A DNA stretch of 64,000 nt from Cohnella sp. OV330 (GCF_900112065.1 NZ_FOKE01000006.1:248001-312000); one strand, 5' to 3'; counted from the first letter of the stretch, positions 45,934 through 53,805 are shown. Made by a program: numbers and translations. The notes: a model not told the origin generated them from the sequence alone.

Positions 45934-46107
45934 CCTTATCCCCTTCGCTCACTCTGGCTGTGCCATATCCTCTTTTTCTTGTTTTACAGACCTAATCCCC
46001 TTCGCTCATAATGCGCGGGTGATCACCATTCAAATTCCTTTTTCAAGCCTTATCCCTTTCGCTCACGGCGTTGTTCATCGCCTTATCGACCTTATCCCAT
46101 TTGCTCA
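45934..46107 (+). repeat. Four direct copies of an 18-bp motif, consensus CCTTATCCCNTTYGCTCA
   Basis: Copies at 45934-45951, 45991-46008, 46048-46065 and 46090-46107. Start-to-start distances are 57, 57 and 42 bp. Flanking bases are partly conserved (T-rich, then GA before; C or T after). Base 10 of the motif varies (C, C, T, A) while the rest is nearly constant. Partial copies lie at 45904-45912 and 46081-46089. The intervening sequences of 39, 39 and 24 bp are unrelated to each other. No gene is seen between 45829 and 46187. Confidence 0.9.
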
Positions 46108-46115
46108 TTTTTTCT

Positions 46116-46147
46116 TCAGGGAAAGATTGACATGTTCAAATCCCTGA
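46116..46147 (+). repeat. Inverted repeat overlapping the promoter of the IS1595-like gene
   Basis: TCAGGGA (46116-46122) and TCCCTGA (46141-46147) are perfect inverted copies, 18 bp apart, and straddle the -35 and spacer of the promoter at 46127-46155. This could be an operator for the gene product or another regulator. Confidence 0.6.
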
Positions 46148-46155
46148 CTTAAAAT
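46127..46155 (+). promoter_or_regulatory. Near-consensus SigA promoter of the IS1595-like gene
   Basis: Perfect TTGACA (46127-46132), a 17-bp spacer and TAAAAT (46150-46155), 32 bp before the GTG start. Confidence 0.85.
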
Positions 46156-46187
46156 AAGAACAAATGTTCCTGTTTGGAGGTTGGAAT

Positions 46188-47054
46188 GTGAGTTTATTCG
46201 ATCTTCCTGAAGGTTCGTGGGAAACCTGGACAGAAGAACAATGCGTGGAGGCCTTATTCAATGCGCGTTGGCCCGATGGTTTCCGTTGCCCGCGATGTTC
46301 ATACGCGCATTACTCGGTGATCAAGTCGCGCAAGTACCCATTATATGTTTGCGCTTCATGCCGACATCAAACTTCCGTTACCGCCGGCACTGTTTTTCAT
46401 GGGACGCGCACGCCGCTCCGTATGTGGTTTAGGGCCATGATTTGGCTCGTCGCGGAAGCCACTTCAGTCGAACTTTCCGATATATTGGGGGTTACATACA
46501 AGACGGCTTGGCTTATCGGTCACAAGCTGCGAGATGCATTGACGCAAGAAGCGAACGAGCAATATTTGTCTGGCGTAGTTGCGGTGACCGGCGGAATCTA
46601 TGGATGGAGGAGGGCCTCCAGCAGCCTGGTCATGGAACCGACGGATGAGCCGGTAGCAATTGGCGGGACGATGGAGGGCGACGAGGAAGTCCGCGAGATT
46701 AAAATGGAGCATCTGAATAAGCGTGTGGCAGGAAGCTCACGTTTAATAAGCCGCAATGCGCAGATGGCGTTTTCGGACTTTCACGTATCGGAACACGCAA
46801 AGGTAGTTAGAGCTTTTCCTTACTTTGGCATGAATAAGCTGGCGCCTTTGTCAGCTGCATTGATGCATACGCTGCGTTGGTTTGATCGTACGCTTCAAGG
46901 CATCGGGCCTAAGCATCTGCAGGCTTATTTAAACCATCAATCCTTCGTTTTTAATATTGCTAAAAAAGAATCGAAAGTTGTTCCTTACATGCTGCGCTTA
47001 TGTGCGACAAGCGATAGGATAACGTATCGCAAGCTTACAAGGCAAGCTAGTTAG
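46188..47054 (+). CDS. IS1595/ISXO2-like transposase-derived protein, catalytic residues apparently lost
   Basis: A 288-residue intact open frame starting at a GTG with GGAGG 7 bp upstream. The N-terminal third is typical of IS1595 transposases: W-T-EEQCVEALFNARWPDGFRCPRC, a zinc ribbon with C34, C37, C55 and C58, then TPLRMWFRAMIWLV and a helix-turn-helix-like LGVTYKTAWLIGHKLRDAL. Where active members have a V-D-E-T-Y-x-G-G motif, this protein reads GVVAVTGGIYGW (129-140), with no acidic residue. Only the end (WFDRTLQGIGPKHLQAYLNHQSFVFN) still resembles the family's C-terminus, and its acidic residue is also replaced. It is probably a non-transposing DNA-binding protein. Its strong promoter and repeat arrays suggest continued use. 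Confidence 0.8.
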   Translation: MSLFDLPEGSWETWTEEQCVEALFNARWPDGFRCPRCSYAHYSVIKSRKYPLYVCASCRHQTSVTAGTVFHGTRTPLRMWFRAMIWLVAEATSVELSDILGVTYKTAWLIGHKLRDALTQEANEQYLSGVVAVTGGIYGWRRASSSLVMEPTDEPVAIGGTMEGDEEVREIKMEHLNKRVAGSSRLISRNAQMAFSDFHVSEHAKVVRAFPYFGMNKLAPLSAALMHTLRWFDRTLQGIGPKHLQAYLNHQSFVFNIAKKESKVVPYMLRLCATSDRITYRKLTRQAS

Positions 47055-47097
47055 TCGAGTTCCCATTAATGGCCCATATTCGGAGTTCGCGCTATTT

Positions 47098-47115
47098 TGA
47101 GCGAAGGGGATAAGG
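47098..47115 (-). repeat. Inverted copy of the 18-bp motif (fifth copy)
   Basis: TGAGCGAAGGGGATAAGG, the exact reverse complement of the first upstream copy, 44 bp after the IS1595-like gene. Confidence 0.9.
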
Positions 47116-47281
47116 CGGATTCGTGAATCAAGACCACCTCACAATACCTTAATTAAGATCGATTGCTCCCAAATAACTCTTCTAAACGCTATTCCTTTCT
47201 TTTATCTTCTCGAATTAATTAATGACCTCTAATTTTTATAAAAAGCGATACTGAACTCTCAAATGACATATTACGCCAAAG

Positions 47282-47299
47282 TGAGCGAACGGGATAAGG
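47282..47299 (-). repeat. Inverted copy of the 18-bp motif (sixth copy)
   Basis: TGAGCGAACGGGATAAGG, with a single change at the variable base, 184 bp after the fifth copy and close to the right edge of the AT-rich island. Confidence 0.9.
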
Positions 47300-47393
47300 C
47301 CGTAAACGCACCGAGAATCTTATTGCACCGTTGAAGTGGGATAATTTTACAGCGACGAAAGGGCCAGTCAGGTAAGAACGCAGCCCGATTTTG

Positions 47394-47460
47394 CTCGACA
47401 AAAAAACAGCCGAACCGGCGGCGCGTTTAGACAGACACCTCGCAGGCGCCATCTTATACT
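47394..47460 (+). promoter_or_regulatory. Candidate Spo0A-controlled promoter of spoIIGA-sigE
   Basis: A possible 0A box (CTCGACA at 47394-47400, reverse complement TGTCGAG, six of seven bases) lies about 27 bp upstream of TTAGAC (47427-47432). This is followed after 22 bp by TATACT (47455-47460). The unusually long spacer is the known peculiarity of the Bacillus spoIIG promoter, which needs Spo0A-P. Confidence 0.5.
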
Positions 47461-47527
47461 GAGAGCAATCCATTTCGTCCTCGGGACAAACGTTAGCGAT
47501 GGGTTTGCATGGAAGGGTGTGGCGCGG

Positions 47528-48499
47528 TTGACGGTTTATGTGGACTTGGTGTTTTTGTCCAATCTGACGATCGACGCGTCCATTCTGATGACGACGGCGA
47601 AGGTAAGGCATCTTCGGCCGCGCCGAAGGCGGGTCGCGCTGTCTGCCAGCGTCGGGGCGGCATATGCGGCCGCCATGTTCGTAACGTCCGTACCTTATCT
47701 GTATTCGTTCGGGGCCAAACTCATGATTTCCGCTTTTATGGTTTATCTGACGTTCGGCTACGGCGGACCTCTTAAGTTCGCGAGGACCATAGGCTCGTTC
47801 TACCTGGTGAACTTTGCGACGCTCGGCGCGGTGATCGGCATCTCATCGCTGGTCAAATGGTCCGGGTCTCCATGGAGAGGAATTGCCTTCACGGACGACG
47901 GAGGGATGGTGCTGTCGTTTGACGTACAGGCCGTCATGCTCGTTTTGACGATGGGCATAGCGATCTGGTTGTACAGAAGCGAGGCCGAGAGCAGGGAAAG
48001 CAGGAAAAGGTTAGAGGCGCTCGTCGTCGACGTGAATATTCGTATCGGGGATCGGGAATGGACGTGCAGAGGGCTCGTCGATACGGGCAACCGTCTTTAT
48101 GACCCGCTCACGCGCATTCCGGTGATGATCCTGGAGGCGTCCCTTTGGCGCGACGAGCTGCCGAAAGGCTGGGCTGACCGTTTGAGATCCGAATCCGCGG
48201 ATCGGCTGATCGGCGAACTGGAGGAAGCCGAGGGCGGATTGTCCTCCTTCAGGGACCGGTATCGCCTCGTTCCCTACCGGGCTGCCGGGGGGAACTCGAA
48301 GCTGATGCTGGCCGTCAAGCCGGACAGCGTCACGATCTCCGATGCTGCCGGAAAAGAAGCGCCTTGCGTCCAGCGCCGGGTCCTGGTCGGACTCGATGGG
48401 GGATCGCTCTCCTCGGAGGGGGCTTATCGTGCGATCGTCCATTCCGATCTGACGCTCGCGAGCGCCGAAGTGCCGGCATCATCAACCCAGACCGCTTAA
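47528..48499 (+). CDS. spoIIGA: Sporulation sigma-E factor-processing peptidase SpoIIGA
   Basis: Membrane-embedded aspartic protease that cleaves pro-SigE in the mother cell after a signal (SpoIIR) from the forespore. The 323 residues have about five membrane helices in the first 150, then a retroviral-type protease domain with the catalytic D185 in LVDTGNRLYDPLT. I chose the TTG at 47528 because translation then aligns with the family N-terminus (MTVYVDLVFLSN) and GGAAGGG lies 10 bp upstream. A GTG at 47519 is an alternative. It lies directly before sigE. Confidence 0.94.
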   Translation: MTVYVDLVFLSNLTIDASILMTTAKVRHLRPRRRRVALSASVGAAYAAAMFVTSVPYLYSFGAKLMISAFMVYLTFGYGGPLKFARTIGSFYLVNFATLGAVIGISSLVKWSGSPWRGIAFTDDGGMVLSFDVQAVMLVLTMGIAIWLYRSEAESRESRKRLEALVVDVNIRIGDREWTCRGLVDTGNRLYDPLTRIPVMILEASLWRDELPKGWADRLRSESADRLIGELEEAEGGLSSFRDRYRLVPYRAAGGNSKLMLAVKPDSVTISDAAGKEAPCVQRRVLVGLDGGSLSSEGAYRAIVHSDLTLASAEVPASSTQTA

Positions 48500-48514
48500 C
48501 AGGAGGTTGTGCAA

Positions 48515-49237
48515 GTGCCCGTTAAATTGAAATTAATGTATCAGCTGACGTACTATCGCCTGTTGTTCTGGCTGGGCTGGAAAAGCGAAGAAGTGTATTA
48601 TATCGGCGGCAGCGAAGCGCTCCCGCCTCCCCTGACGCGGGAGGAGGAGGAGTACTTGCTCGAGCGTCTCCCGTCCGGCGACGCCGCGATCCGCGCGATG
48701 CTGATCGAACGCAATCTTCGGTTGGTCGTCTACATCGCCCGCAAGTTCGAGAACACCGGCATCCATATCGAGGATCTCGTCTCGATCGGGGCGATCGGAC
48801 TGATCAAGGCGGTCAACACGTTCGATCCGGAAAAGAAAATCAAGCTCGCCACCTACGCCTCGCGGTGCATCGAAAATGAAATTTTGATGTACCTGCGCCG
48901 CAACAGCAAGACCCGGACCGAGGTGTCCTTCGACGAGCCGCTTAATATCGACTGGGACGGCAACGAGCTGTTATTGTCCGACGTGCTCGGCACCGAGAAC
49001 GATACGATCTATCGCAATATCGAAGAGCAGGTGGATCGCAAGCTGCTGCATAAGGCGCTCGACAAGCTGGCCGATCGCGAGCGCACGATCATGGAGCTGC
49101 GATTCGGCCTGGCCGACGGCGAAGAAAAAACGCAAAAAGACGTTGCGGATCTGCTCGGCATCTCGCAATCTTACATTTCCAGATTAGAAAAAAGGATCAT
49201 CAAACGGCTCCGCAAGGAGTTCAACAAGATGGTATGA
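48515..49237 (+). CDS. sigE: Sporulation sigma factor SigE (pro-form)
   Basis: Mother-cell sigma factor, made with an N-terminal pro-sequence that tethers it to the membrane until SpoIIGA removes it. The 240 residues start with the hydrophobic pro-region ([16 protein letters not shown]), then region 2 ([40 protein letters not shown]) and region 4 ([21 protein letters not shown]). The GTG at 48515 is 8 bp after AGGAGG; a GTG at 48509 is too close. It is co-transcribed with spoIIGA. Confidence 0.97.
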   Translation: MPVKLKLMYQLTYYRLLFWLGWKSEEVYYIGGSEALPPPLTREEEEYLLERLPSGDAAIRAMLIERNLRLVVYIARKFENTGIHIEDLVSIGAIGLIKAVNTFDPEKKIKLATYASRCIENEILMYLRRNSKTRTEVSFDEPLNIDWDGNELLLSDVLGTENDTIYRNIEEQVDRKLLHKALDKLADRERTIMELRFGLADGEEKTQKDVADLLGISQSYISRLEKRIIKRLRKEFNKMV

Positions 49238-49262
49238 TCCACGGTAAGCCGGCCGGGCTTCG

Positions 49263-49292
49263 GAATAAAAAGCCCATCCCAGGAGATACTTT
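49263..49292 (+). promoter_or_regulatory. Candidate SigF promoter of sigG
   Basis: GAATA (49263-49267), a 14-bp spacer and GGAGATACTT (49282-49291). The -10 matches the SigF consensus GGNRANANTW at every fixed position and the -35 matches four of five (GYWTA). SigF-driven sigG expression is known in Bacillus. Confidence 0.55.
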
Positions 49293-49323
49293 ACAGTAAT
49301 GCTGCTCCCGGGAGGGAAACAAC

Positions 49324-50106
49324 TTGACCCGCAACAAAGTGGAGATTTGTGGAGTGGACACCTCAAAGCTGCCCGTCCTCACCAATGCCGAAATGAGGGA
49401 ACTGTTCCTAGCTCTGCAAACCCGCGGTGAACTCGAAGCCCGGGAAAAACTCGTCAACGGCAACCTGCGCCTCGTGCTCAGCGTGATTCAGCGGTTCAAC
49501 AACCGCGGCGAATACGTGGACGATCTGTTCCAGGTCGGCTGTATCGGCCTGATGAAAGCCATCGACAACTTCGATTTAGGTCAAAACGTCCGTTTTTCCA
49601 CCTACGCCGTGCCCATGATCATCGGCGAGATACGCAGATACTTGAGGGACAACAATCCGATCCGCGTGTCCCGAAGCTTGCGCGATATTGCCTACAAAGC
49701 ATTGCAGGTCCGGGATCAACTGACGAACCGTCATTCCCGCGAACCGACGATTTTGGAAATATCGCAAGTGCTCGGCGTGCCGAAGGAAGATATCGTATTT
49801 GCCTTAGACGCCATTCAGGACCCCGTATCGCTCTTCGAACCGATCTATCACGACGGGGGCGACCCGATCTACGTAATGGATCAGATCAGCGACGAACGGA
49901 ACAAGGACATTCAGTGGATCGAGGAAATCGCGCTCAGGGAAGCGATGCGCAAGCTGAACGACCGGGAGAAAATGATCTTGTCCATGCGATTCTTCGAAGG
50001 CAAGACGCAAATGGAAGTGGCCGACGAGATCGGCATCTCGCAGGCGCAGGTGTCCCGGCTTGAAAAGTCGGCGATCCAGCAAATGCAAAAACACGTAAAG
50101 ACTTGA
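49324..50106 (+). CDS. sigG: Late forespore sigma factor SigG
   Basis: Sigma factor for late forespore genes. The 260 residues show region 2 (NGNLRLVLSVIQRFNNRGEYVDDLFQVGCIGLMKAIDNFD, RFSTYAVPMIIGEIRRYLRDNN), region 3 and region 4 (ISQAQVSRLEKSAIQQM). The N-terminal NKVEICGVDTSKLPVLTN is typical of SigG and distinguishes it from SigF. The start is a TTG after GGGAGGG. It lies 86 bp after sigE and probably has its own SigF promoter in addition to read-through. Confidence 0.97.
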   Translation: MTRNKVEICGVDTSKLPVLTNAEMRELFLALQTRGELEAREKLVNGNLRLVLSVIQRFNNRGEYVDDLFQVGCIGLMKAIDNFDLGQNVRFSTYAVPMIIGEIRRYLRDNNPIRVSRSLRDIAYKALQVRDQLTNRHSREPTILEISQVLGVPKEDIVFALDAIQDPVSLFEPIYHDGGDPIYVMDQISDERNKDIQWIEEIALREAMRKLNDREKMILSMRFFEGKTQMEVADEIGISQAQVSRLEKSAIQQMQKHVKT

Positions 50107-50129
50107 GGGTAAGAATCAAGCAGCTTGCG

Positions 50130-50156
50130 GGACCGGAGGCGACTCCGGTCTTTTTG
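50130..50156 (+). terminator. Terminator of the spoIIGA-sigE-sigG group
   Basis: GACCGGAG pairs with CTCCGGTC around GCGA, followed by five T. Confidence 0.92.
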
Positions 50157-50293
50157 ACGTTTACGCCCGCGTCTCGAGTGCGTAGTGGCGCCGGTCAACA
50201 TTTTCGGGCATGGCTCATATATTGAATTATGGGCGGTTGACCGGGTCCAGCGATTGTATTCGTCCCGGGCCGCGGAAAGCGGGGAGCGCCGGC

Positions 50294-50569
50294 ATGAAAA
50301 TATCCGATTTTCAGGCGAAAGACGTAATTAATATCGTGGACGGCAAAAAGTTAGGCCACGTGGCCGATCTGGAGCTGGATCTCAGGCAAGGCCGCATCGA
50401 CGCGATCGTGGTGCCGGTGGGCGGACGCGTGCTCGGTATTTTCGGCGGCGGCGAAGACGTGGTCATTCCTTGGCGCAGCATCGTCAAGATAGGAACCGAC
50501 GTCGTGCTGGTCCGGCTGGAGGAAGCAAGGCCCTACAAGAGCATCGAGGCGGAAAACGGCGGGCGCTGA
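50294..50569 (+). CDS. ylmC: YlmC/YmxH-family PRC-barrel protein
   Basis: A 91-residue protein forming a single PRC-barrel domain (MKISDFQAKDVINIVDGKKLGHVADLELDLRQGRIDAIVVP). The YlmC/YmxH family is associated with sporulating bacteria, but its function is unknown. The ATG at 50294 follows GGGGAG. The gene lies between sigG and pgeF, the Bacillus ylmC position. The ylmA ABC-ATPase gene that precedes it in Bacillus subtilis is absent here. Confidence 0.88.
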   Translation: MKISDFQAKDVINIVDGKKLGHVADLELDLRQGRIDAIVVPVGGRVLGIFGGGEDVVIPWRSIVKIGTDVVLVRLEEARPYKSIEAENGGR

Positions 50570-50624
50570 CGGAGATCGCCTAGGCAGCGTCCCTATGTTA
50601 AACTTGGTGCGGAGGTGAAGCAAT

Positions 50625-51464
50625 ATGGAACCATTCGCAAATACAATCGAATCATCGAGCGCCGGGCGCCGCGACCCCGGATTGTTGCCTCTTGCGCCCT
50701 GGTCGCGATTCGAGGATTTGACCGCCGGGTTCTCGACGCGCTTGGGAGGAAGCAGCCAGCCGCCGAGAGACGGATTGAACACGGCGCTCCATGTGGGCGA
50801 CGACGAGCATGCGGTCATCGCCAACCGCCGCGCGATCGCGGAAGCGCTGGGATGGCCGTTCGAGGCTTGGACCTGCGCGGAGCAAGTGCACGGCAACAAC
50901 GTCGTCCGGATAACAAGCGCCGAGCGGGGCCTGGGAAGACTGTCTCGCGATAGCGCGATTCAAGACGCGGATGCGCTGATTACGGACGAGCCCGACGTCT
51001 TGCTGGCGATGTACTTCGCGGATTGCGTGCCTTTATATTTTTACGATCCCGAGCATGGCGCCTTAGGTCTCGCTCATGCAGGCTGGAAGGGAACGGTCGC
51101 AGACATCGCCGCGGCGACGATTCGCGCCATGGCGGACGCTTTCGGAACTGATGCGTCCGGCTTGTACGCCGCGATCGGTCCGTCGATCGGCGGCTGCTGC
51201 TATGAAGTGGACGATATCGTCATAAACCGCGTACGAGGGATCGTGCCCGATGACGAAAGCTTCCACGTTCCGTCTTCTGAAGGCAAATCTCGGCTAAACT
51301 TGAAAGAAATCAACAAGCATCTTATGATTAAAGCAGGAATATTGCCGAGCCGCATCGAAATGTCTGGGTGGTGCACCAGCTGCAGCACGGATTTGTTTTT
51401 CTCCCACCGCAAGGAACGGGGACAAACCGGGCGAATGATGAGCTGGCTGGGTAAGAAGAAATAG
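50625..51464 (+). CDS. pgeF: PgeF/YlmD purine nucleoside phosphorylase-like protein (laccase-domain family)
   Basis: Member of the DUF152/multicopper-oxidase-like family: peptidoglycan editing factor PgeF in E. coli, YlmD in Bacillus, with purine nucleoside phosphorylase and adenosine deaminase activity reported in homologues. The 279 residues show CAEQVHGNNVV, ADALITDEPDVLLAMYFADCVPL, AHAGWKGTV and GPSIGGCCYEVD; the His and Cys residues form the metal site. GGAGGTGA lies just upstream. First gene of the ylmD-ylmE-sepF-ylmG-ylmH run. Confidence 0.93.
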   Translation: MEPFANTIESSSAGRRDPGLLPLAPWSRFEDLTAGFSTRLGGSSQPPRDGLNTALHVGDDEHAVIANRRAIAEALGWPFEAWTCAEQVHGNNVVRITSAERGLGRLSRDSAIQDADALITDEPDVLLAMYFADCVPLYFYDPEHGALGLAHAGWKGTVADIAAATIRAMADAFGTDASGLYAAIGPSIGGCCYEVDDIVINRVRGIVPDDESFHVPSSEGKSRLNLKEINKHLMIKAGILPSRIEMSGWCTSCSTDLFFSHRKERGQTGRMMSWLGKKK

Positions 51465-51478
51465 AGGTGAATGCCGCG

Positions 51479-52174
51479 ATGACGTTGGAGCAGCGGCTTA
51501 AAGACGTAGAGCGTCGCATTGCGCAAACCTGCGAGAGATGCGGTCGGGATCCCGGGAGCGTGAACGTCGTCGCCGTGACGAAATACGTGTCCGCTGACAC
51601 GGCCATGCGCGCGGTAGAGGCCGGAATGCGCCATATCGGCGAAAACCGCTGGCCCGCGGCGGAAGAGAAGTGGCGGCTCCTCGAGGGACAGGCCGTTTTT
51701 CACTACATCGGCTCGCTTCAGAGCAGGAAGGTCAGGGATGTCGTCGGCAAATTCGACTATATTCATTCCCTCGACCGCTTGTCGCTCGCCGTGGAGATAC
51801 ATAAGCGCGCCGAAGCGCTAGGTATCCGGGTGCCTTGTTTCCTGCAGGTGAACGTCTCCGGCGAAGATTCCAAGCACGGACTTGCGCCGGAGGCCGTTCC
51901 TGCGCTCGTCGCTTCGCTCGGCAAGCTGTCCGGCATTCGGCCGGTCGGGCTCATGACGATGGCGCCGATCGCGGACGATGCCGAGGAGACGAGGCCCGTA
52001 TTCGCCGGCTTGCGCAAGTTGATGGACGAGCTCAACGGCATGTCTTTGCTGGACGAGCCGCTGACGGAACTGTCGATGGGCATGTCCGGCGACTTTGAAG
52101 TCGCGATCGAAGAAGGCGCCACTTGGGTGCGCCTAGGCAGCGTCCTGGTCGGAAACGAAGAGAACGACGGATAA
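51479..52174 (+). CDS. ylmE: YggS/YlmE-family PLP homeostasis protein
   Basis: Single-domain PLP-binding protein (alanine-racemase barrel fold) that buffers pyridoxal phosphate; no catalytic activity is established. The 231 residues contain [13 protein letters not shown] (PLP lysine), [35 protein letters not shown] and [24 protein letters not shown]. The ATG at 51479 follows AGAGGTGA, 12 bp after a less likely in-frame GTG. Conserved neighbour of sepF. Confidence 0.94.
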   Translation: MTLEQRLKDVERRIAQTCERCGRDPGSVNVVAVTKYVSADTAMRAVEAGMRHIGENRWPAAEEKWRLLEGQAVFHYIGSLQSRKVRDVVGKFDYIHSLDRLSLAVEIHKRAEALGIRVPCFLQVNVSGEDSKHGLAPEAVPALVASLGKLSGIRPVGLMTMAPIADDAEETRPVFAGLRKLMDELNGMSLLDEPLTELSMGMSGDFEVAIEEGATWVRLGSVLVGNEENDG

Positions 52175-52187
52175 CGGAGGGATCATG

Positions 52188-52646
52188 ATGGGCGTGGTTA
52201 ACAAGTTCTTGAACTATCTCGGCCTTCAGGACGAACAAGAGCGGGACCGGGAGCGGGAAGAGCCGATGGGGTACGAGGATGAGCCGGAAGTTGAAACTTC
52301 GGCCTTCGAGCCGCGTAAACCTACGGGGAAGAATAATATCGTGAGCATCCATTCCCAGAAAAACGTTCGGGTCATTTTGACGGAGCCGCGGACGTACGAC
52401 AACGAAGCGCAGGAAATCGCGGACCATTTGAAGTCCAGACGATCCGTCGTCGTGAACCTGCAGCGGGTGCGCAGAGACCAGGCGATCCGGATGGTGGATT
52501 TCCTGAGCGGTACGGTCTACGCGCTCGGCGGACACATTTCCAAGCTCGGTCCGAATATTTTCTTGTGCACGCCGGATTCGGTCGAGATCACGGGGACGAT
52601 CTCGGAGCTTCTCGCGGAGGATGCCGATTACACTAAAATGAGGTGA
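52188..52646 (+). CDS. sepF: Cell division protein SepF
   Basis: Alternative membrane anchor and bundling protein for FtsZ. The 152 residues have an N-terminal amphipathic helix ([12 protein letters not shown]), an acidic/charged linker and the SepF core ([35 protein letters not shown]...[13 protein letters not shown]). Two in-frame ATGs at 52185 and 52188 follow CGGAGG; the second has the better spacing. Its stop overlaps the ylmG ribosome-binding region. Confidence 0.95.
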   Translation: MGVVNKFLNYLGLQDEQERDREREEPMGYEDEPEVETSAFEPRKPTGKNNIVSIHSQKNVRVILTEPRTYDNEAQEIADHLKSRRSVVVNLQRVRRDQAIRMVDFLSGTVYALGGHISKLGPNIFLCTPDSVEITGTISELLAEDADYTKMR

Positions 52647-52654
52647 CAGCAGCA

Positions 52655-52948
52655 TTGACGGCTTTGGATCGGGTCATTGATTACCTGTATAGTTTGCAGC
52701 TCATTTACAGCTGGCTTATCCTAATCTACGTGCTGATGTCTTGGCTGCCTAACGTCAGGCAGAGCTACATCGGGGAGCTGCTAGGCAAGATCGTAGAGCC
52801 TTATCTGAAGCCTTTTCGCAAAATCATTCCGCCGATCGGCGGCGTTCTGGACATCTCGCCGATCATCGCTTGGTATGCGCTGAAATTTTTGGTGAGAGGC
52901 CTTGAAGAGGTCATTCGTTTTCTCGCCGGCCTGGTCGGCGTGTCCTAA
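52655..52948 (+). CDS. ylmG: YggT-family membrane protein YlmG
   Basis: A 97-residue protein with two YggT-type membrane segments (LQLIYSWLILIYVLMSWLPN and a C-terminal LVRGLEEVIRFLAGL). The conserved SWLPN and PYLKPFRKIIPP motifs identify the family, linked to division and membrane organisation but without a defined activity. The TTG at 52655 is 9 bp after GAGGTGA. A GTG at 52643 overlaps the sepF stop and is the alternative. Confidence 0.9.
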   Translation: MTALDRVIDYLYSLQLIYSWLILIYVLMSWLPNVRQSYIGELLGKIVEPYLKPFRKIIPPIGGVLDISPIIAWYALKFLVRGLEEVIRFLAGLVGVS

Positions 52949-52968
52949 TCGGAAAGGATCGAACCAGC

Positions 52969-53754
52969 ATGAGCAAGAGCGACATTTATGCACACTTCCT
53001 TCCTGACGAAAAGTCCTTCGTGGACCGCGCCTGGGAGTGGGTCGAGCGGGCCGCCGAGCAGCACGAGCTCCGGCGTACCGATTTTCTCGATCCGCGCCAG
53101 GCGCATATTTTGTATGCGTTGGCGAATCGACACCCGGACGCCGCGATCCGTCTGGAGGGCGGCTATGAAGGCGCGGAGCGGGTCAGGGCGCTCATCGCGC
53201 CGGACTACCGGCCGCTCGAAGAAGAGGACGCGGGCATCGCCGTGCTCGATATCGCGAGCGACGACCGGCGTCAGTCCGAGCTCGACCACGGCGATTATCT
53301 CGGCGCGCTGCTCGGTCTCGGCATCAAGCGCGAGAAGATCGGGGACATCCATGTCCGCGAGGATGGCTGCCACGTGCTGATCGCAACCGAGATCGGCGAT
53401 TTTTTGCGTTCGCATCTGAAGCAGGTGCACCGGATCGAGACTTCGGCTTCCGTATTGCCGCTCGAACGGCTCCTTGCCGTGCCGGTGAAGCTCGAGGAGA
53501 GTTCGATCTCCGTCGCCTCGATGCGCCTCGACGGCATCGCGAGCGACGTGCTGCGCGTCAGCCGCGCGAAGATCATGGATCCGATCCGCGCGGGGCGCTG
53601 CCGGGTCAACTTCAAAACCGTTGAGGATCCGTCTTCGCAGCTGCGCGAAGGAGACATCGTTTCGTTCAAAGGTTTCGGAAGATTCCGCGTGTTGGAGGAC
53701 CAAGGCGTCTCCAAAAGCGGGCGGATTCGTCTGCGCATAGGCAAATATGTGTAG
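52969..53754 (+). CDS. ylmH: S4-domain RNA-binding protein YlmH
   Basis: A 261-residue protein with an N-terminal YlmH domain (FVDRAWEWVERAAEQHELRRTDFLDPRQ) and a C-terminal S4 RNA-binding domain (LRVSRAKIMDPIRAGRCRVNFKTVEDPSSQLREGDIVSFKGFGR). In Bacillus, YlmH binds the large ribosomal subunit and can act in ribosome-associated quality control. GGAAAGGA precedes the ATG. Last gene of the ylm run before divIVA. Confidence 0.93.
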   Translation: MSKSDIYAHFLPDEKSFVDRAWEWVERAAEQHELRRTDFLDPRQAHILYALANRHPDAAIRLEGGYEGAERVRALIAPDYRPLEEEDAGIAVLDIASDDRRQSELDHGDYLGALLGLGIKREKIGDIHVREDGCHVLIATEIGDFLRSHLKQVHRIETSASVLPLERLLAVPVKLEESSISVASMRLDGIASDVLRVSRAKIMDPIRAGRCRVNFKTVEDPSSQLREGDIVSFKGFGRFRVLEDQGVSKSGRIRLRIGKYV

Positions 53755-53805
53755 AATCAAGCAGGAATTCCGCGTCTCGCGTCGAATCTGCCTTAGATAG
53801 CGATC

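Larger units (their letters stand above)
47055..47527. other. 473-bp gap: inverted repeat copies, then spoIIGA control region
   Basis: No gene is seen. The first 250 bp are AT-rich (for example TTAATTAA, GAATTAATTAAT), unlike the rest of the window, and hold two inverted copies of the 18-bp motif. From about 47340 the composition returns to normal and the spoIIGA promoter region begins. Confidence 0.7.

Noticed and set aside
45934..46107. CRISPR array
   Set aside because: Repeats are only 18-21 bp, differ from each other at several positions, spacing changes from 57 to 42 bp, inverted copies occur nearby, and there are no cas genes.
46188..47054. Active insertion sequence
   Set aside because: The catalytic acidic residues are not found, and no clean terminal inverted repeats with target duplication could be identified around the gene.
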